A DNA stretch of 56,779 nucleotides from Spirosoma spitsbergense DSM 19989 (GCF_000374085.1 NZ_KB893546.1:15671-72449), one strand, 5' to 3'. Shown: positions 25,203 through 33,934, counted from the stretch's first letter. A program made the numbers and translations. The notes: generated from the sequence alone by a model not told the origin.

Positions 25203-26915
25203 TTACAGGTTTTTTCGCTTCATTTCTTTCACGGCAAAATCCGCAGCCCGGGCCGTCATGGCCATATAGGTAAGCGATGGGTTGACGCAGGAAGCCGATG
25301 TCATGAAAGCACCATCCGTAACGAAAACATTCTTGACGGCGTGAAGCTGGTTATTTGAGTTGACAACCGACGTTTTGGGGTCGTGCCCCATGCGGGCGGT
25401 TCCCATCTCGTGAATGGCCATGCCGAGGTAAGAACCACGGTCGTAAGCACGTACATTCTTCACGCCTGCCGACTCCAGCATTTCTTTCGCATCATTCAGC
25501 ATGTCGACGCGCATCTTCTTCTCATTTTCCTTTAGTTCGGCGTTGAACACCACGAGCGGCATGCCCCACTTATCCTTCTCGTTTTTGTCGAGGTACATGT
25601 AGTTTTCATGGTAGGGGAGGGTTTCGCCGAATCCACCCAAACCCATTGTCCAGGGGCCGGGTTTGGTCAGTTCTTCCTTGTAATCGGCCCCAAAACTCAT
25701 TTCGGCCACGTTGCGCTGCCAGCCCTGCCGACTGCCACCACCCTGATAGCCAAAGCCACGCACGTAGTCGCGCTTGTCGTTACCGATGTTCCGGTAACGG
25801 GGTACATAAATACCGTTGGCCCGACGACCAATGTAATATTTGTCCAAGTCGCCTTCCCACTCGCCGGCGGCACCAATACGGAAGTGGTGGTCCATCAGAT
25901 TATGGCCTAACTCACCCGAATCGTTACCCAGTCCATTGGGGAAACGGCTGGAGGTTGAGTTCAGCATAAGGGCCGTTGAACCAAGCGCACTGCCGCACAC
26001 GAAGATGATATTGGCAAAATACTCTTTACCCTGGAGGGTAACGGCATCGACTACATGTACGCCCGTAGCCTTCTGTTTGTTTTCGTCGTACTTGATTTCT
26101 GTCACCACCGAGTCGGGACGTAGCGTTAACCGACCGGTTTTTGCCGCCGGGGGCAGTGTGCAGGACTGGGTACTGAAATAGGCGCCGTAGGGGCAACCCA
26201 GCGAACATTTATTCCTGTACTGGCACGGAGCGCGGCCAACGCCCAGTTGGGCTTCACCGGCTTTAGACAGGTTAGCGACCCGCCCAATGGTCATATTCCG
26301 ACCCGGGAAATTCTTTTCGATGCGCTTGCGGACCTCTTTCTCCACGCAGTACATCTCCATCGGGGGCAGAAACTCACTGTCGGGCAGTTGGGGCAGATTG
26401 AGTTTTTCGCCCGAAATACCAGCGAATTTTTCGACGTAGGAATACCAGGGGGCTACATCTTTGTAGCGAACTGGCCAGTCAACAGCGATACCTTCTTTGG
26501 CGTTGGCTTCAAAGTCAATATCGCTCATGCGATAGGATTGCCGTCCCCACATAATGGATTTTCCTCCAACAATATTTGGCCGGTACCAGTCGAACCGTTT
26601 CTCTTCTTTATAGAGCGAGTCGGTATCTTTCATCCAGTACGTTTCGGTCATTTCATTGTAGGGGTAATCGCGGGCCAGTTTCGGGTGCGTTTTTTTCTGC
26701 TCTTCCGTCAGGCGGCCGTTGTATTTTGTTTCCCAGGGGTCTTTGGTGGCGGATTCATACCCCGTCACGTGTTCGAGCTGGTGCCCTTTTTCCAGCATCA
26801 GTACCCGTAACCCTTTTTCGGTTAGTTCCTTGGCGGCCCAGCCACCCGTTATACCCGACCCGATGACAATGGCATCGTACGTCTGGTCTTTTATAGCGTC
26901 AATATTGAGGTTCAT
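25203..26915 (-). CDS. GMC family FAD-dependent sugar oxidoreductase, copy 2
   Basis: 570 residues, the same length as the downstream copy and roughly 80 percent identical by eye. All motifs are retained: VIGSGITGGWAAKEL, GGKSIMWGRQSYRMSD, CQYRNKCSLGCPYGAY, GTARMGHDPKTSVVN and VNPSLTYMAMTARAADFAVKEMKRKNL. Differences concentrate at about 65-105 (TEEQKKTHPKLARDYPYNEMTETY here) and near 270-310, which could alter substrate preference. Predicted to oxidise a hydroxyl (often C3) of glucosides or other sugars, passing electrons to a cytochrome c. It forms an operon with the other copy and probably with the small subunit gene. Confidence 0.92.
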   Translation of the reverse strand: MNLNIDAIKDQTYDAIVIGSGITGGWAAKELTEKGLRVLMLEKGHQLEHVTGYESATKDPWETKYNGRLTEEQKKTHPKLARDYPYNEMTETYWMKDTDSLYKEEKRFDWYRPNIVGGKSIMWGRQSYRMSDIDFEANAKEGIAVDWPVRYKDVAPWYSYVEKFAGISGEKLNLPQLPDSEFLPPMEMYCVEKEVRKRIEKNFPGRNMTIGRVANLSKAGEAQLGVGRAPCQYRNKCSLGCPYGAYFSTQSCTLPPAAKTGRLTLRPDSVVTEIKYDENKQKATGVHVVDAVTLQGKEYFANIIFVCGSALGSTALMLNSTSSRFPNGLGNDSGELGHNLMDHHFRIGAAGEWEGDLDKYYIGRRANGIYVPRYRNIGNDKRDYVRGFGYQGGGSRQGWQRNVAEMSFGADYKEELTKPGPWTMGLGGFGETLPYHENYMYLDKNEKDKWGMPLVVFNAELKENEKKMRVDMLNDAKEMLESAGVKNVRAYDRGSYLGMAIHEMGTARMGHDPKTSVVNSNNQLHAVKNVFVTDGAFMTSASCVNPSLTYMAMTARAADFAVKEMKRKNL

Positions 26916-26927
26916 ATTTTTTTAAGG

Positions 26928-27013
26928 AATGAGGAGTTGGGAGCGAGGAGTGAGAAGGCATACGGCTGATTTTTTGCCGCCGGACGGCTCCTCACTCCTT
27001 ACTCCTCGCTCCT
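26928..27013. repeat. GAGGAGTGAG-type intergenic palindromic repeat
   Basis: Outer arms GGAGCGAGGAGT (26940-26951) and ACTCCTCGCTCC (27001-27012) are perfect complements, and further GAGGAG/CTCCTCACTCC repeats extend the imperfect dyad. It sits between the GMC and subunit-3 genes. Confidence 0.75.
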
Positions 27014-27021
27014 AATACTAA

Positions 27022-27552
27022 CTATAACGCCCACGCCTTCTGGCCGGGTTTGATGGGCATGCAACCGTTAAACTGGCCCGGAACGGGTAGGTATTCGAGG
27101 GCTTTTGTGGCGCCAATTTCGGATGTGAAGTAGCCCGTAGTGGTTAACTCCTTCATGCGCAGGAAAAAGGGTTTATCGGCCGTCATGGTTTGTTTGACCA
27201 TTTCGTTTTTCTGGGCCGTATCCAGTGTTGTAAATTCTTTACCAAATTTGGTTTTGCTATCGGCATCCAGTTTGGCCAGGCCGGCGTAGAATTTCTCCTG
27301 GTCCTCTTTCGGATAGCAGTCGCGCATGACCCGAACGATGAACTTCTCGACGCCGGCGGCTTTGGCGCCCGGTGTGCTGGTGGTTGGGATGATAATATCG
27401 GCTACCTCGGCCAGCAGGGCTTCCTGGCCGGGCGAAACGGACAGGCTGGGGCCAGTATTGGTAATGCGCCCCATGGCCCCGGCCAGGGTGGGTGCCGACA
27501 GAACGACGCCCATCATGAGGGCTGCCTGCTGGATGGCTTCTCTGCGTTTCAT
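27022..27552 (-). CDS. Gluconate 2-dehydrogenase subunit 3-like protein (Tat-exported partner of the GMC enzymes)
   Basis: 176 residues from the ATG giving MKRREAIQQAALMMGVVLSAPTLAGA, a twin-arginine-type leader. The mature domain carries the family motifs LLAEVADIIIPTTSTPGAKAAGVEKFI, VMRDCYPKEDQEKFYAGLAKLD and YFTSEIGATKALEYLPVPGQFNGCMP. Family knowledge: this subunit escorts the leaderless FAD subunit through Tat and is needed for its activity. A reading from 27591 would overlap a -7-like box at 27589-27596, so the internal ATG is preferred. It is the first gene before the two GMC genes, separated from them by a palindromic repeat that may tune the ratio of subunits. Confidence 0.88.
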   Translation of the reverse strand: MKRREAIQQAALMMGVVLSAPTLAGAMGRITNTGPSLSVSPGQEALLAEVADIIIPTTSTPGAKAAGVEKFIVRVMRDCYPKEDQEKFYAGLAKLDADSKTKFGKEFTTLDTAQKNEMVKQTMTADKPFFLRMKELTTTGYFTSEIGATKALEYLPVPGQFNGCMPIKPGQKAWAL

Positions 27553-27588
27553 ACGGTTATACAACTGAGTTTGATTTAAAAGGGTAAT

Positions 27589-27596
27589 CAAGTATA
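27589..27596 (-). promoter_or_regulatory. Near-consensus -7 box of the subunit-3/GMC operon
   Basis: On the minus strand TATACTTG (one mismatch to TAnnTTTG), about 36 bp before the preferred ATG at 27552. Confidence 0.4.
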
Positions 27597-27760
27597 AATA
27601 TCCTCATCAACGATGAAAATATTGTTCCGGTATAGGCCATAGAACAGAAAAATATCATCCGGGGAGTGTACAGGGTAAAGCAACTAAACAGTAGGTAGTT
27701 ACTGATAAAATCCGACTATCCAGTTGCTTTTGCGTTTTTATGCCGCATGTCCGTTACTGG

Positions 27761-29434
27761 TTATGCCAATGATTTCCGGGCACTCCGGTCAGGGTCGTTG
27801 GCCAATACAGAGGTATCATCCAGAATCATGGTTTCTCCGTTCTGGGTTGTATAAGGTTTCCAGGTAGGTAGGCCACCCCCGTTTGGATTGCCGTTCTTAA
27901 CGAAATTCAGGAACGAACCGGCCATCTTTTCCGATAACGCTTTTGGGCGTTTGCCTCCGCCAGTATGCGTAAGCATCAGATCAGTATTGTAAAACCAAAA
28001 ACAAATATCGTCGCAGTGGAAAGCGCGCATCCGACCATCAAACAGCGGTGGCTGCCAGCCAAACCAGGCCACGTACACGGGGGCTTTTTGTTGCGATACT
28101 TTCGCATCGGCGGTGGCAACAACATTCTTTCGGTTGGAAACAATCAGCGCCCACAACTCGATTGGGCGGGCTCTGGGGAAATTTCGGGCGTAGGCATCCA
28201 CAATGTCGCTGGTTTTCTCGCCGAAGCGGGGTTTGATTTTTTCTTTCACTTCGGCCAGCGAAATGTTTTCCAGACTGGCATCGGTCCGGTCGGGATTCAT
28301 CTCGTGAAAAGTAGAGCAGAGCATCAGTGGAATATCGGCCGAGAACTGATTGGGGTCTGTGAAGAAATTCCCTGCGTTCACATGGGTTCCGTCGGCCACG
28401 GGCGAAAAGCCACCCCGCTGAATACCCATCCGTTTGGCTTCGTCGGTCATTTTTCCGACGGCCCGATTGGCGATGTCGATGTATTCCCGCCACGGAATTT
28501 GCTGGAGTTTGTCAATTTCGCCGGGCTTCAGACCAGCCTCTTCCATAATCGTTAGCCCTAGTTTTTCGGCATAGGCCTTATCGGTGCCTGCCAGCGAACT
28601 GCCGCTGAGCGCAACCGCTTTATGGAACAACCCTTTAGCAGCGGGCATATTCATCAGGCTGGTCACTTTTGCTCCTCCCCCCGACTGACCAATGATGGTT
28701 ACGTTGGTAGGGTCGCCCCCAAAATTGGCAATGTTATTTTTAACCCATTCGAGGGCCGCTACCATGTCCAGATTACCCACATTACCCGACGCGGCAAGCG
28801 GTCCATCCCCCTGGCCACCAGCCGCTTTCAGATGGCTATAGCCCAGGGCGCCGAGTCGGTGATTGAGTGAACAGAAAACGATGTTGCCCAGGCGGGAAAG
28901 ATTTTCGCCATGATAGCCGTCCTGTTCAATCCCATTCCCATTGGTGAAACCACCTCCGTGAAGCCAGACGACAACCGGCCTTTTCTGCGTATCCAGTGCA
29001 GGCGTCCATATATTCAGTTTTAGACAGTCTTCCGAAACATCGTCATAGTTCCAATGGTCAACAAACGAAGCATACGGATTGGCGTATCGCTTTTCCATGA
29101 TCTGGGGAGCGGAATTCCCCCACCAGAGAGCGGGACGAATATCGGTCCAGGCCAGGGGCTTTTTCGGGGGCATGAACCGATTCCTTCCCGATGTATCGGC
29201 TCCGTAGGGGATGCCTAAAAACTGGTGAATGCCCCGAAGAATAAACCCTCTGACCTTCCCGTATTCTGTGTTGGCCACTGCTATCGTGTCTCCCACAAAC
29301 AGAATCTGCTCGTCGCCGACGGGCTTCGCTGACTTAGGCAGGTACGCACCAGCGGCAGTCGATGGGTGAGCGATTCCCAAACTGGCTACCCCAACGCCCA
29401 TTGACTGTAGAAAATTTCGTCTTGACGGTTTCAT
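27761..29434 (-). CDS. Secreted type-B carboxylesterase (para-nitrobenzyl esterase-like)
   Basis: 557 residues. Tat-type leader MKPSRRNFLQSMGVGVASLG, then the alpha/beta hydrolase of the type-B carboxylesterase family. Motifs are GIPYGADTSGRNRFMPP, EDCLKLNIWTP, VWLHGGGFTNGNG (oxyanion hole), NVTIIGQSGGGAKVTSLM (nucleophile Ser), an acidic residue in STFHEMNPDRTD and the catalytic His probably in MRAFHCDDICFWF. Residues like SKPVGDEQILFVGDTIAVANTEYGKVRG lead into the fold. It hydrolyses esters outside the cytoplasm, perhaps acyl groups on plant polysaccharides. It stands alone on the minus strand, 208 bp from the subunit-3 gene. Confidence 0.92.
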   Translation of the reverse strand: MKPSRRNFLQSMGVGVASLGIAHPSTAAGAYLPKSAKPVGDEQILFVGDTIAVANTEYGKVRGFILRGIHQFLGIPYGADTSGRNRFMPPKKPLAWTDIRPALWWGNSAPQIMEKRYANPYASFVDHWNYDDVSEDCLKLNIWTPALDTQKRPVVVWLHGGGFTNGNGIEQDGYHGENLSRLGNIVFCSLNHRLGALGYSHLKAAGGQGDGPLAASGNVGNLDMVAALEWVKNNIANFGGDPTNVTIIGQSGGGAKVTSLMNMPAAKGLFHKAVALSGSSLAGTDKAYAEKLGLTIMEEAGLKPGEIDKLQQIPWREYIDIANRAVGKMTDEAKRMGIQRGGFSPVADGTHVNAGNFFTDPNQFSADIPLMLCSTFHEMNPDRTDASLENISLAEVKEKIKPRFGEKTSDIVDAYARNFPRARPIELWALIVSNRKNVVATADAKVSQQKAPVYVAWFGWQPPLFDGRMRAFHCDDICFWFYNTDLMLTHTGGGKRPKALSEKMAGSFLNFVKNGNPNGGGLPTWKPYTTQNGETMILDDTSVLANDPDRSARKSLA

Positions 29435-29620
29435 CGTAAAATAGTTGTTAAAGGTTAAAGAAAAGCAGGCACGCTGTAATCAGCACCGGGTAGGAGAATT
29501 TCAAAAGCTTGCTTTAAAAGAGACACTAGAGGATATTTTACTATGCCCGATCAACAGATTTGTCCATGATAATCAGCCGGTCAGCATAAGGACGAAGTGA
29601 TGAGGGAACAGGTTGTAAAA

Positions 29621-29662
29621 CAATAAGCCCTGCCAACTTTCAGTTTGTGACAGGGCTTATTG
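29621..29662 (-). terminator. Terminator of the cobalamin operon
   Basis: CAATAAGCCCTG (29621-29632) and CAGGGCTTATTG (29651-29662) pair perfectly over 12 bp. The minus-strand transcript continues into GTTTTAC. It lies 26 bp after the stop at 29688. Confidence 0.8.
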
Positions 29663-29687
29663 GTTGTGATGAAATTTGGCTCAGTAG

Positions 29688-30419
29688 CTAACCGGCCACT
29701 AGTAGATCCTGATACCAGAAACCGGTGTCCCAGTTTTGAGCTGGTTCATCGCTATGGCAATCCGTGCCGCCCGATGGCGTGTAAGTGCGCCGGACAACCT
29801 CTCCTTTGGTAAAACTAATGGGAGACGAAAAAATAGGGCCATCATACACAAACGAGTGATACTCCCCGTTTTCGCCACAGGGGTCGACGGTGGTGGGCAG
29901 GTCTTTCAGTAAATCCAGGTCTAGCTCCCGACCAGCGAAGTCGGCGCTGAGGTGCTTTTCATTGATGCAGACGAGCACCGCCCGGAAACCCAGATCCACA
30001 AACTCGTGTATCAGTTCGGTGGTGTTACGTTGCCAGAGGGGAAACGAACCGATCAGGCCTGCCCGTAGTAGTTGCGTTTCGCGATACAGCCGCAGATCTT
30101 CCAGAAAAATATCTCCGAAAATGGAATGGGTAATGCCGATTGCTTCGACGTTTCGAAGCAATTCGTTCATGCGCTGGTCATACGTTTCCAGGCTCACATC
30201 GCCGGGTAAAGACAGTAGTTGCAGGGGCAGCCCGAGTCGCTGGGCCTGTGCTTCCAGCAGTCCCGTCCGAACGCCGTGCATACTCACGCGCCCGTGTTGT
30301 TCATTCACCGATGTCAGCAGATGGTGAATATGCCACTGGCCGGATTGTTGGGCTTGGTGTAGGGCCAGAGCGGAGTCTTTGCCTCCGCTCCAGTTCATAA
30401 TGGCGCGTGGGGTGCTCAT
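29688..30419 (-). CDS. Dph6-like ATP-dependent amidoligase / adenine nucleotide alpha-hydrolase family protein
   Basis: 243 residues. PP-loop motif MNWSGGKDSALALHQA at about 8-23. The central region (HGVRTGLLEAQAQRLGLPLQLL, THSIFGDIFLEDLRLYRE) follows the COG2102/MJ0570 pattern. The C-terminal hallmark PCGENGEYHSFVYDGPIF matches the diphthine-ammonia ligase signature. In eukaryotes and archaea this family adenylates a carboxylate and transfers ammonia to it. Bacteria lack diphthamide, so the target differs. It is the third gene of a cobalamin-riboswitch operon and overlaps the BtuG-like gene by 4 nt (ATGA), so a role in corrinoid handling is inferred. Confidence 0.85.
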   Translation of the reverse strand: MSTPRAIMNWSGGKDSALALHQAQQSGQWHIHHLLTSVNEQHGRVSMHGVRTGLLEAQAQRLGLPLQLLSLPGDVSLETYDQRMNELLRNVEAIGITHSIFGDIFLEDLRLYRETQLLRAGLIGSFPLWQRNTTELIHEFVDLGFRAVLVCINEKHLSADFAGRELDLDLLKDLPTTVDPCGENGEYHSFVYDGPIFSSPISFTKGEVVRRTYTPSGGTDCHSDEPAQNWDTGFWYQDLLVAG

Positions 30420-31492
30420 CTAAAGAAGAACCCGGACGGGGCTATTTCTACTTTTACCGAGTCAATGAGTGAGCCGTCGGGCTGGTAGCGGATCACGTAG
30501 CCAGCCTGGTCGTAGGTTGGAATAACGCTGCCGTAGATCTGTCTTGTTTTTGGGTCGATACCCAGTGCGCCACTAAAAGAACGGTTCAATACCTGCGTAC
30601 CCGCTGCGGTGGTTGCTTCAATGGAAAACTGGGAGGTTTTACCGCTTAGCGTGTAGTAGAATGTCCTTTTGTCGGCACCAATAGCTATGGTACCGAGCGA
30701 TGAAGCAAACGTCAGCCGTTGTTCAACAAGCCGGCTTTGTGGGTTAATTCTGACCATATCCTTACCGGCCCGAATCCAGAGTTTTCCGTTGGCATCAAGC
30801 GCAATTGGCTCGGGAGTACTACCCAAATTTATTTTTTCTTTCACCGCATCCGTGTTGGCATCAATAACCAGCAACGTTTTATCGCCACTATAGGCATTAC
30901 TGCCCACGAATACCTCACTCCCAACCAGAACCATTCGTTCTACGCCTTTTACCGCCGGTATTTTTTTGCTGACGGTACCGGTATTCAAATCCACTACGGC
31001 AATGTAGCCGGGGTCTTTGTAGAACGTCCCGGCATTATAATCGCCCGAAACGTCCCAGCAGCTAACATACGCTTTGTTCGGACCAGCCTGGATAACCAGC
31101 CGTGGATTCTCGATGTCTGGTGCTTTCAGGGTGGCGCGGGACACAAACGTTCCTGCCTCTACAATTTCGACTTTGTCCTGCCCAACGGTACCGTTATCGA
31201 CCAGAATTAAGCCTTTCCCGTTTACTTCGGTATAGTCCTGTACATTTCCTCCCTGCCCCGAACCACCGCTAACAGCAAGCGATGGATTGGCCTGTATGAA
31301 TATATTGGTCGCCACTGTGCTACTGATACGGCTTATGTAGGACAGGCTACCATTGTTTTTCAGAAAAGCACCCTGATTGATAACGTAAACCCCGTCACCA
31401 TAGGGCATTGGCTCTGGGTCGGAGGTTTTACAGTTCCACACGCTCAGGGCAACCAGCCCGATAGCCATTGATTTTTTCAATTGGTTGTTCAT
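30416..31492 (-). CDS. btuG: BtuG-like surface lipoprotein (beta-propeller, vitamin B12 binding)
   Basis: 358 residues. Lipoprotein signal with lipobox SVWNC (about residue 20). The mature part opens with GVYVINQGAFLKNNGSLSYI, the usual start of DUF5074/YncE-type seven-bladed propellers, and continues with repeated blades (GKGLILVDNGTVGQDKVEIV, VPKIAVVDLNTG-like IAVVDLNTGTVSKKIP, LLVIDANTDAVKEKINLGSTPEPIALDANGKLWI). Published Bacteroides work shows that BtuG proteins of this fold bind B12 at the cell surface and hand it to BtuB. Location directly after a BtuB-like receptor (3-bp gap) under a cobalamin riboswitch supports that assignment, although sequence alone cannot prove binding. Confidence 0.82.
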   Translation of the reverse strand: MNNQLKKSMAIGLVALSVWNCKTSDPEPMPYGDGVYVINQGAFLKNNGSLSYISRISSTVATNIFIQANPSLAVSGGSGQGGNVQDYTEVNGKGLILVDNGTVGQDKVEIVEAGTFVSRATLKAPDIENPRLVIQAGPNKAYVSCWDVSGDYNAGTFYKDPGYIAVVDLNTGTVSKKIPAVKGVERMVLVGSEVFVGSNAYSGDKTLLVIDANTDAVKEKINLGSTPEPIALDANGKLWIRAGKDMVRINPQSRLVEQRLTFASSLGTIAIGADKRTFYYTLSGKTSQFSIEATTAAGTQVLNRSFSGALGIDPKTRQIYGSVIPTYDQAGYVIRYQPDGSLIDSVKVEIAPSGFFFR

Positions 31493-31495
31493 GAA

Positions 31496-33502
31496 TTAAT
31501 TAACGGAAGAAAAATTAACGATAAGATTGATAGATCCGTTTCGGCCCGGTAGGGCATTTTGTTTGACGCCCACCACGAGCGCATCGAACAGGTTATTGAT
31601 GTTACCCTGCACCCGAACGGGGACCGGACCCAGTTTGGCACTGTGTTCAAGCAGCAGATTGACCAGTGTGTTTCCTTTCAGAAACTGACTATTATCGGCC
31701 GTAAAGTACCGGCGCGAGTTAGCCTGCGCCTGTACCGATAGCCGGGTTTTTCCCCGTTGCATCCATACGTTGGCAGTACCCGTGTGGATGGGTACATACG
31801 GCAGTTGCTTCCCCACAACGTCCTGTGCGTAGGCATCGTACACCCGCTCCTGCGATGAGCGGGTGTAGGCGTAACCCAGTCGGACACCCGCCTGCCACCG
31901 GTTTTGGGTATACACCAGCCCCGTATTGAATTCGAGTCCACGTGCTACCACCAGTTGTAGATTCTCGACGTGGTACTCTTTAGCCGGGTTCCAGTATGTC
32001 CAGTCATCGACCCGGTTGTGGTAAGCCGTAAGCTCCGTTGTTAGGGCAAGATTATCCGACAATGTTGCTTTGGCAGCCAGGCCGGTTTCCATATTGACTC
32101 CGCTTTCGGGCTTGAGGTTGGGGTTGCCCAGTTCTATCCAATACCGTTCGTTCAGCGTCGGTACGCGATAATTTCGGCTAATCGACCCTTTGGCCGTCAG
32201 CGTAAAATGACTTCCCTGAATCAACTGATATTCGGCCCCGAACGAAGGGGTAATGGGTGGATTGAAACGCGTAACGAAAGCCTGACGAATATTGGCCGAT
32301 AACAGCCACCGGGGCGTCCGGTAGCGCATCAGCGCGTACAAATCTTCCCGGTCTTCCTGAATCAGCTGGCCTCCGTAACCATCCGTTCGGGTGCGGTAGT
32401 GCGACCACTCGCCCCCAATCCGGAGATTCAACTGGCGCGATGGTGTAGAAACTAGGGTAAATTCACGTTCGGCCCGACTGATTAATCGCTCGGTTTCGGT
32501 GTGGCTGGGCGCATTGAAATCACTTTTAGCGTAATCCAGCACATCCCGAATCCAGCCGAGCCGAATAGTCAGGTTGTTGACTTCGTACGTTGCCAGCAAC
32601 CTTGCCGACTGCGTTCGGGTACGCTCGCGGGCGATGGTATCGAGTGGGGTGATGATGAGGTCATTGTCCGAGAGCCACGCATTGACGGAAAACTGTTTGC
32701 CGCTTTTATGCAGAAAGTATAGGTCCTGGACGAAACCGCGCTGGGCGGTGGTGGATGGTTCCAGAAAATAGCGCTGGCGTTCGGTGTAAGGGTATATGTT
32801 GTTGAACTTGTTTCGGTACGCAAACGTCTTGCCCGACAGTTTCCAGTTTTGACCCAGTGATGTCGCGTATCGAATACCGGCCTGCGATTGGTTATTTTGA
32901 AACGAGGCAAACTGCTGCCCCAGGGTTACGCTGAATGTACGCTGCCAGTCGGCATTACTTCCCAGCAGTATACTCCCACCCACGGCGCCCGACCCAACCA
33001 CGCTGGCCGAAGAGCCGTATTGCACCGCCAGCCGGTCGAAACCCGCCACGGGTAAGGTCGAAAAATCTGTCAGGCCGAGGTTGGGCTGGTTGATATTAAT
33101 GCCATTCCAGAGTACCGCCGTATGGTTGGCCGAGGTGCCCCGAAAGGCGACCGTAGCCAACTGACCGGGGCCGTAATTCTTGAAAGCGATGGGTGTGTTG
33201 AGTGCCAGTAAATCGATCAGCGAACCAAATTGGAACTGGCGAAGCGTTATCGAGTCAACGTGCTGGATTTTCTGCCCGGCCAGGAATCGTTCGGGTGCGA
33301 TGGCCCGCACCGTCACGGCTGATAGTGATACACCGGTGCTTTTTTGCGCCAGACCGGACGAATCGACCTGCGCAAAACAATTCCCCTGACTAAGGATGAA
33401 GCCAGAAAAAAGCCCTAAAACCCACCAGCGAAGGGTTTGCTTTTTCACAATGAACGTATAAAAAAGTTTGTGCACTACCGACAGTTCAAATTGCCGAAAC
33501 AT
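31496..33502 (-). CDS. btuB: TonB-dependent vitamin B12 receptor (BtuB-like)
   Basis: 668 residues from the first ATG. The export signal is KKQTLRWWVLGLFSGFILSQGNCFAQ. Translation could instead begin at the GTG at 33448 directly before this signal, because the ATG lies inside a small repeat. The plug domain spans about 55-175 (LSAVTVRAIAPERFLAGQKIQHVDS, YGPGQLATVAFRGTSANHTAVLWNGININ, FDRLAVQYGSSASVVGSGAVGGSILL). The rest is a 22-strand-type barrel ending in NGSINLIVNFSSVN. No N-terminal carboxypeptidase-like domain, as in BtuB rather than SusC. A cobalamin riboswitch lies immediately upstream, giving a btuB-btuG-dph6-like operon. Confidence 0.9.
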   Translation of the reverse strand: MFRQFELSVVHKLFYTFIVKKQTLRWWVLGLFSGFILSQGNCFAQVDSSGLAQKSTGVSLSAVTVRAIAPERFLAGQKIQHVDSITLRQFQFGSLIDLLALNTPIAFKNYGPGQLATVAFRGTSANHTAVLWNGININQPNLGLTDFSTLPVAGFDRLAVQYGSSASVVGSGAVGGSILLGSNADWQRTFSVTLGQQFASFQNNQSQAGIRYATSLGQNWKLSGKTFAYRNKFNNIYPYTERQRYFLEPSTTAQRGFVQDLYFLHKSGKQFSVNAWLSDNDLIITPLDTIARERTRTQSARLLATYEVNNLTIRLGWIRDVLDYAKSDFNAPSHTETERLISRAEREFTLVSTPSRQLNLRIGGEWSHYRTRTDGYGGQLIQEDREDLYALMRYRTPRWLLSANIRQAFVTRFNPPITPSFGAEYQLIQGSHFTLTAKGSISRNYRVPTLNERYWIELGNPNLKPESGVNMETGLAAKATLSDNLALTTELTAYHNRVDDWTYWNPAKEYHVENLQLVVARGLEFNTGLVYTQNRWQAGVRLGYAYTRSSQERVYDAYAQDVVGKQLPYVPIHTGTANVWMQRGKTRLSVQAQANSRRYFTADNSQFLKGNTLVNLLLEHSAKLGPVPVRVQGNINNLFDALVVGVKQNALPGRNGSINLIVNFSSVN

Positions 33503-33525
33503 CGGACTGCCGAACTATCGGACTA
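33494..33525 (-). repeat. Two 16-bp tandem repeats, each a small hairpin, at the btuB start
   Basis: CCGAAACATCGGACTG (33494-33509) and CCGAACTATCGGACTA (33510-33525) are imperfect copies, each with a CCGA/TCGG stem. The ATG at 33502 lies in the first, between the riboswitch and the signal-peptide codons, so they may mask translation initiation. Confidence 0.55.
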
Positions 33526-33570
33526 TCAGCACGCGGTTGGGGTGTTTCCTCCGAACACCGGAACAACGAA

Positions 33571-33733
33571 TGGTTGTCGGCAGGTCTCCTGGCTCGTCTC
33601 ATCGGTTCGGGCCTTCCCGTGCTGATTGTAAGCACAGTGACCATGTAGGTTGAACGGATTGGGTAAGAGACTTACAGTTGCGGGGACAGCGCTGGCGTCA
33701 CACCAACTTCCCTTTTAAGCCTTGAAAGTCGCT
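33571..33733 (-). ncRNA. Cobalamin (adenosyl- or aquo-cobalamin class) riboswitch
   Basis: On the minus strand the RNA runs from about 33733 to 33571. It contains the conserved core GACGCCAGCGCTGTCCCC followed by GCAACTGTAAGTC, and at the 3' side the B12-box-like GCCAGGAGACCTGCC. These are the standard class-I-type elements in the expected order, with a variable arm between. Downstream, a GGTGTT...AACACC hairpin and two small repeats precede btuB. There is no clear U-tract, so control is more likely at translation initiation than by termination. Confidence 0.93.
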
Positions 33734-33922
33734 ATGATACGACATCAGGCACCGAAAACTCAGGGCAAAAGTAACGGAAATTTTGGAAATAGTGATGCCC
33801 GCTGCCATTCGGTCGCCTGATAACTCGACTAGCTAGTGCTATTGTCATTCTTGTTGGTTTGTCGGGGGAGGTTGCTTTCCGGTCGTAACCGTCTCTTTCG
33901 AAATGGCTTGGTGCCAAATTCG

Positions 33923-33930
33923 TATATTTG
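33923..33930 (+). promoter_or_regulatory. -7 box placed for a leaderless transcript
   Basis: TATATTTG matches TAnnTTTG exactly, and its last base is only 5 bp before the GTG at 33935. The transcript would start at or next to the start codon. A weak TTTC lies upstream at 33896-33899. Confidence 0.6.
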
Positions 33931-33934
33931 ACCC

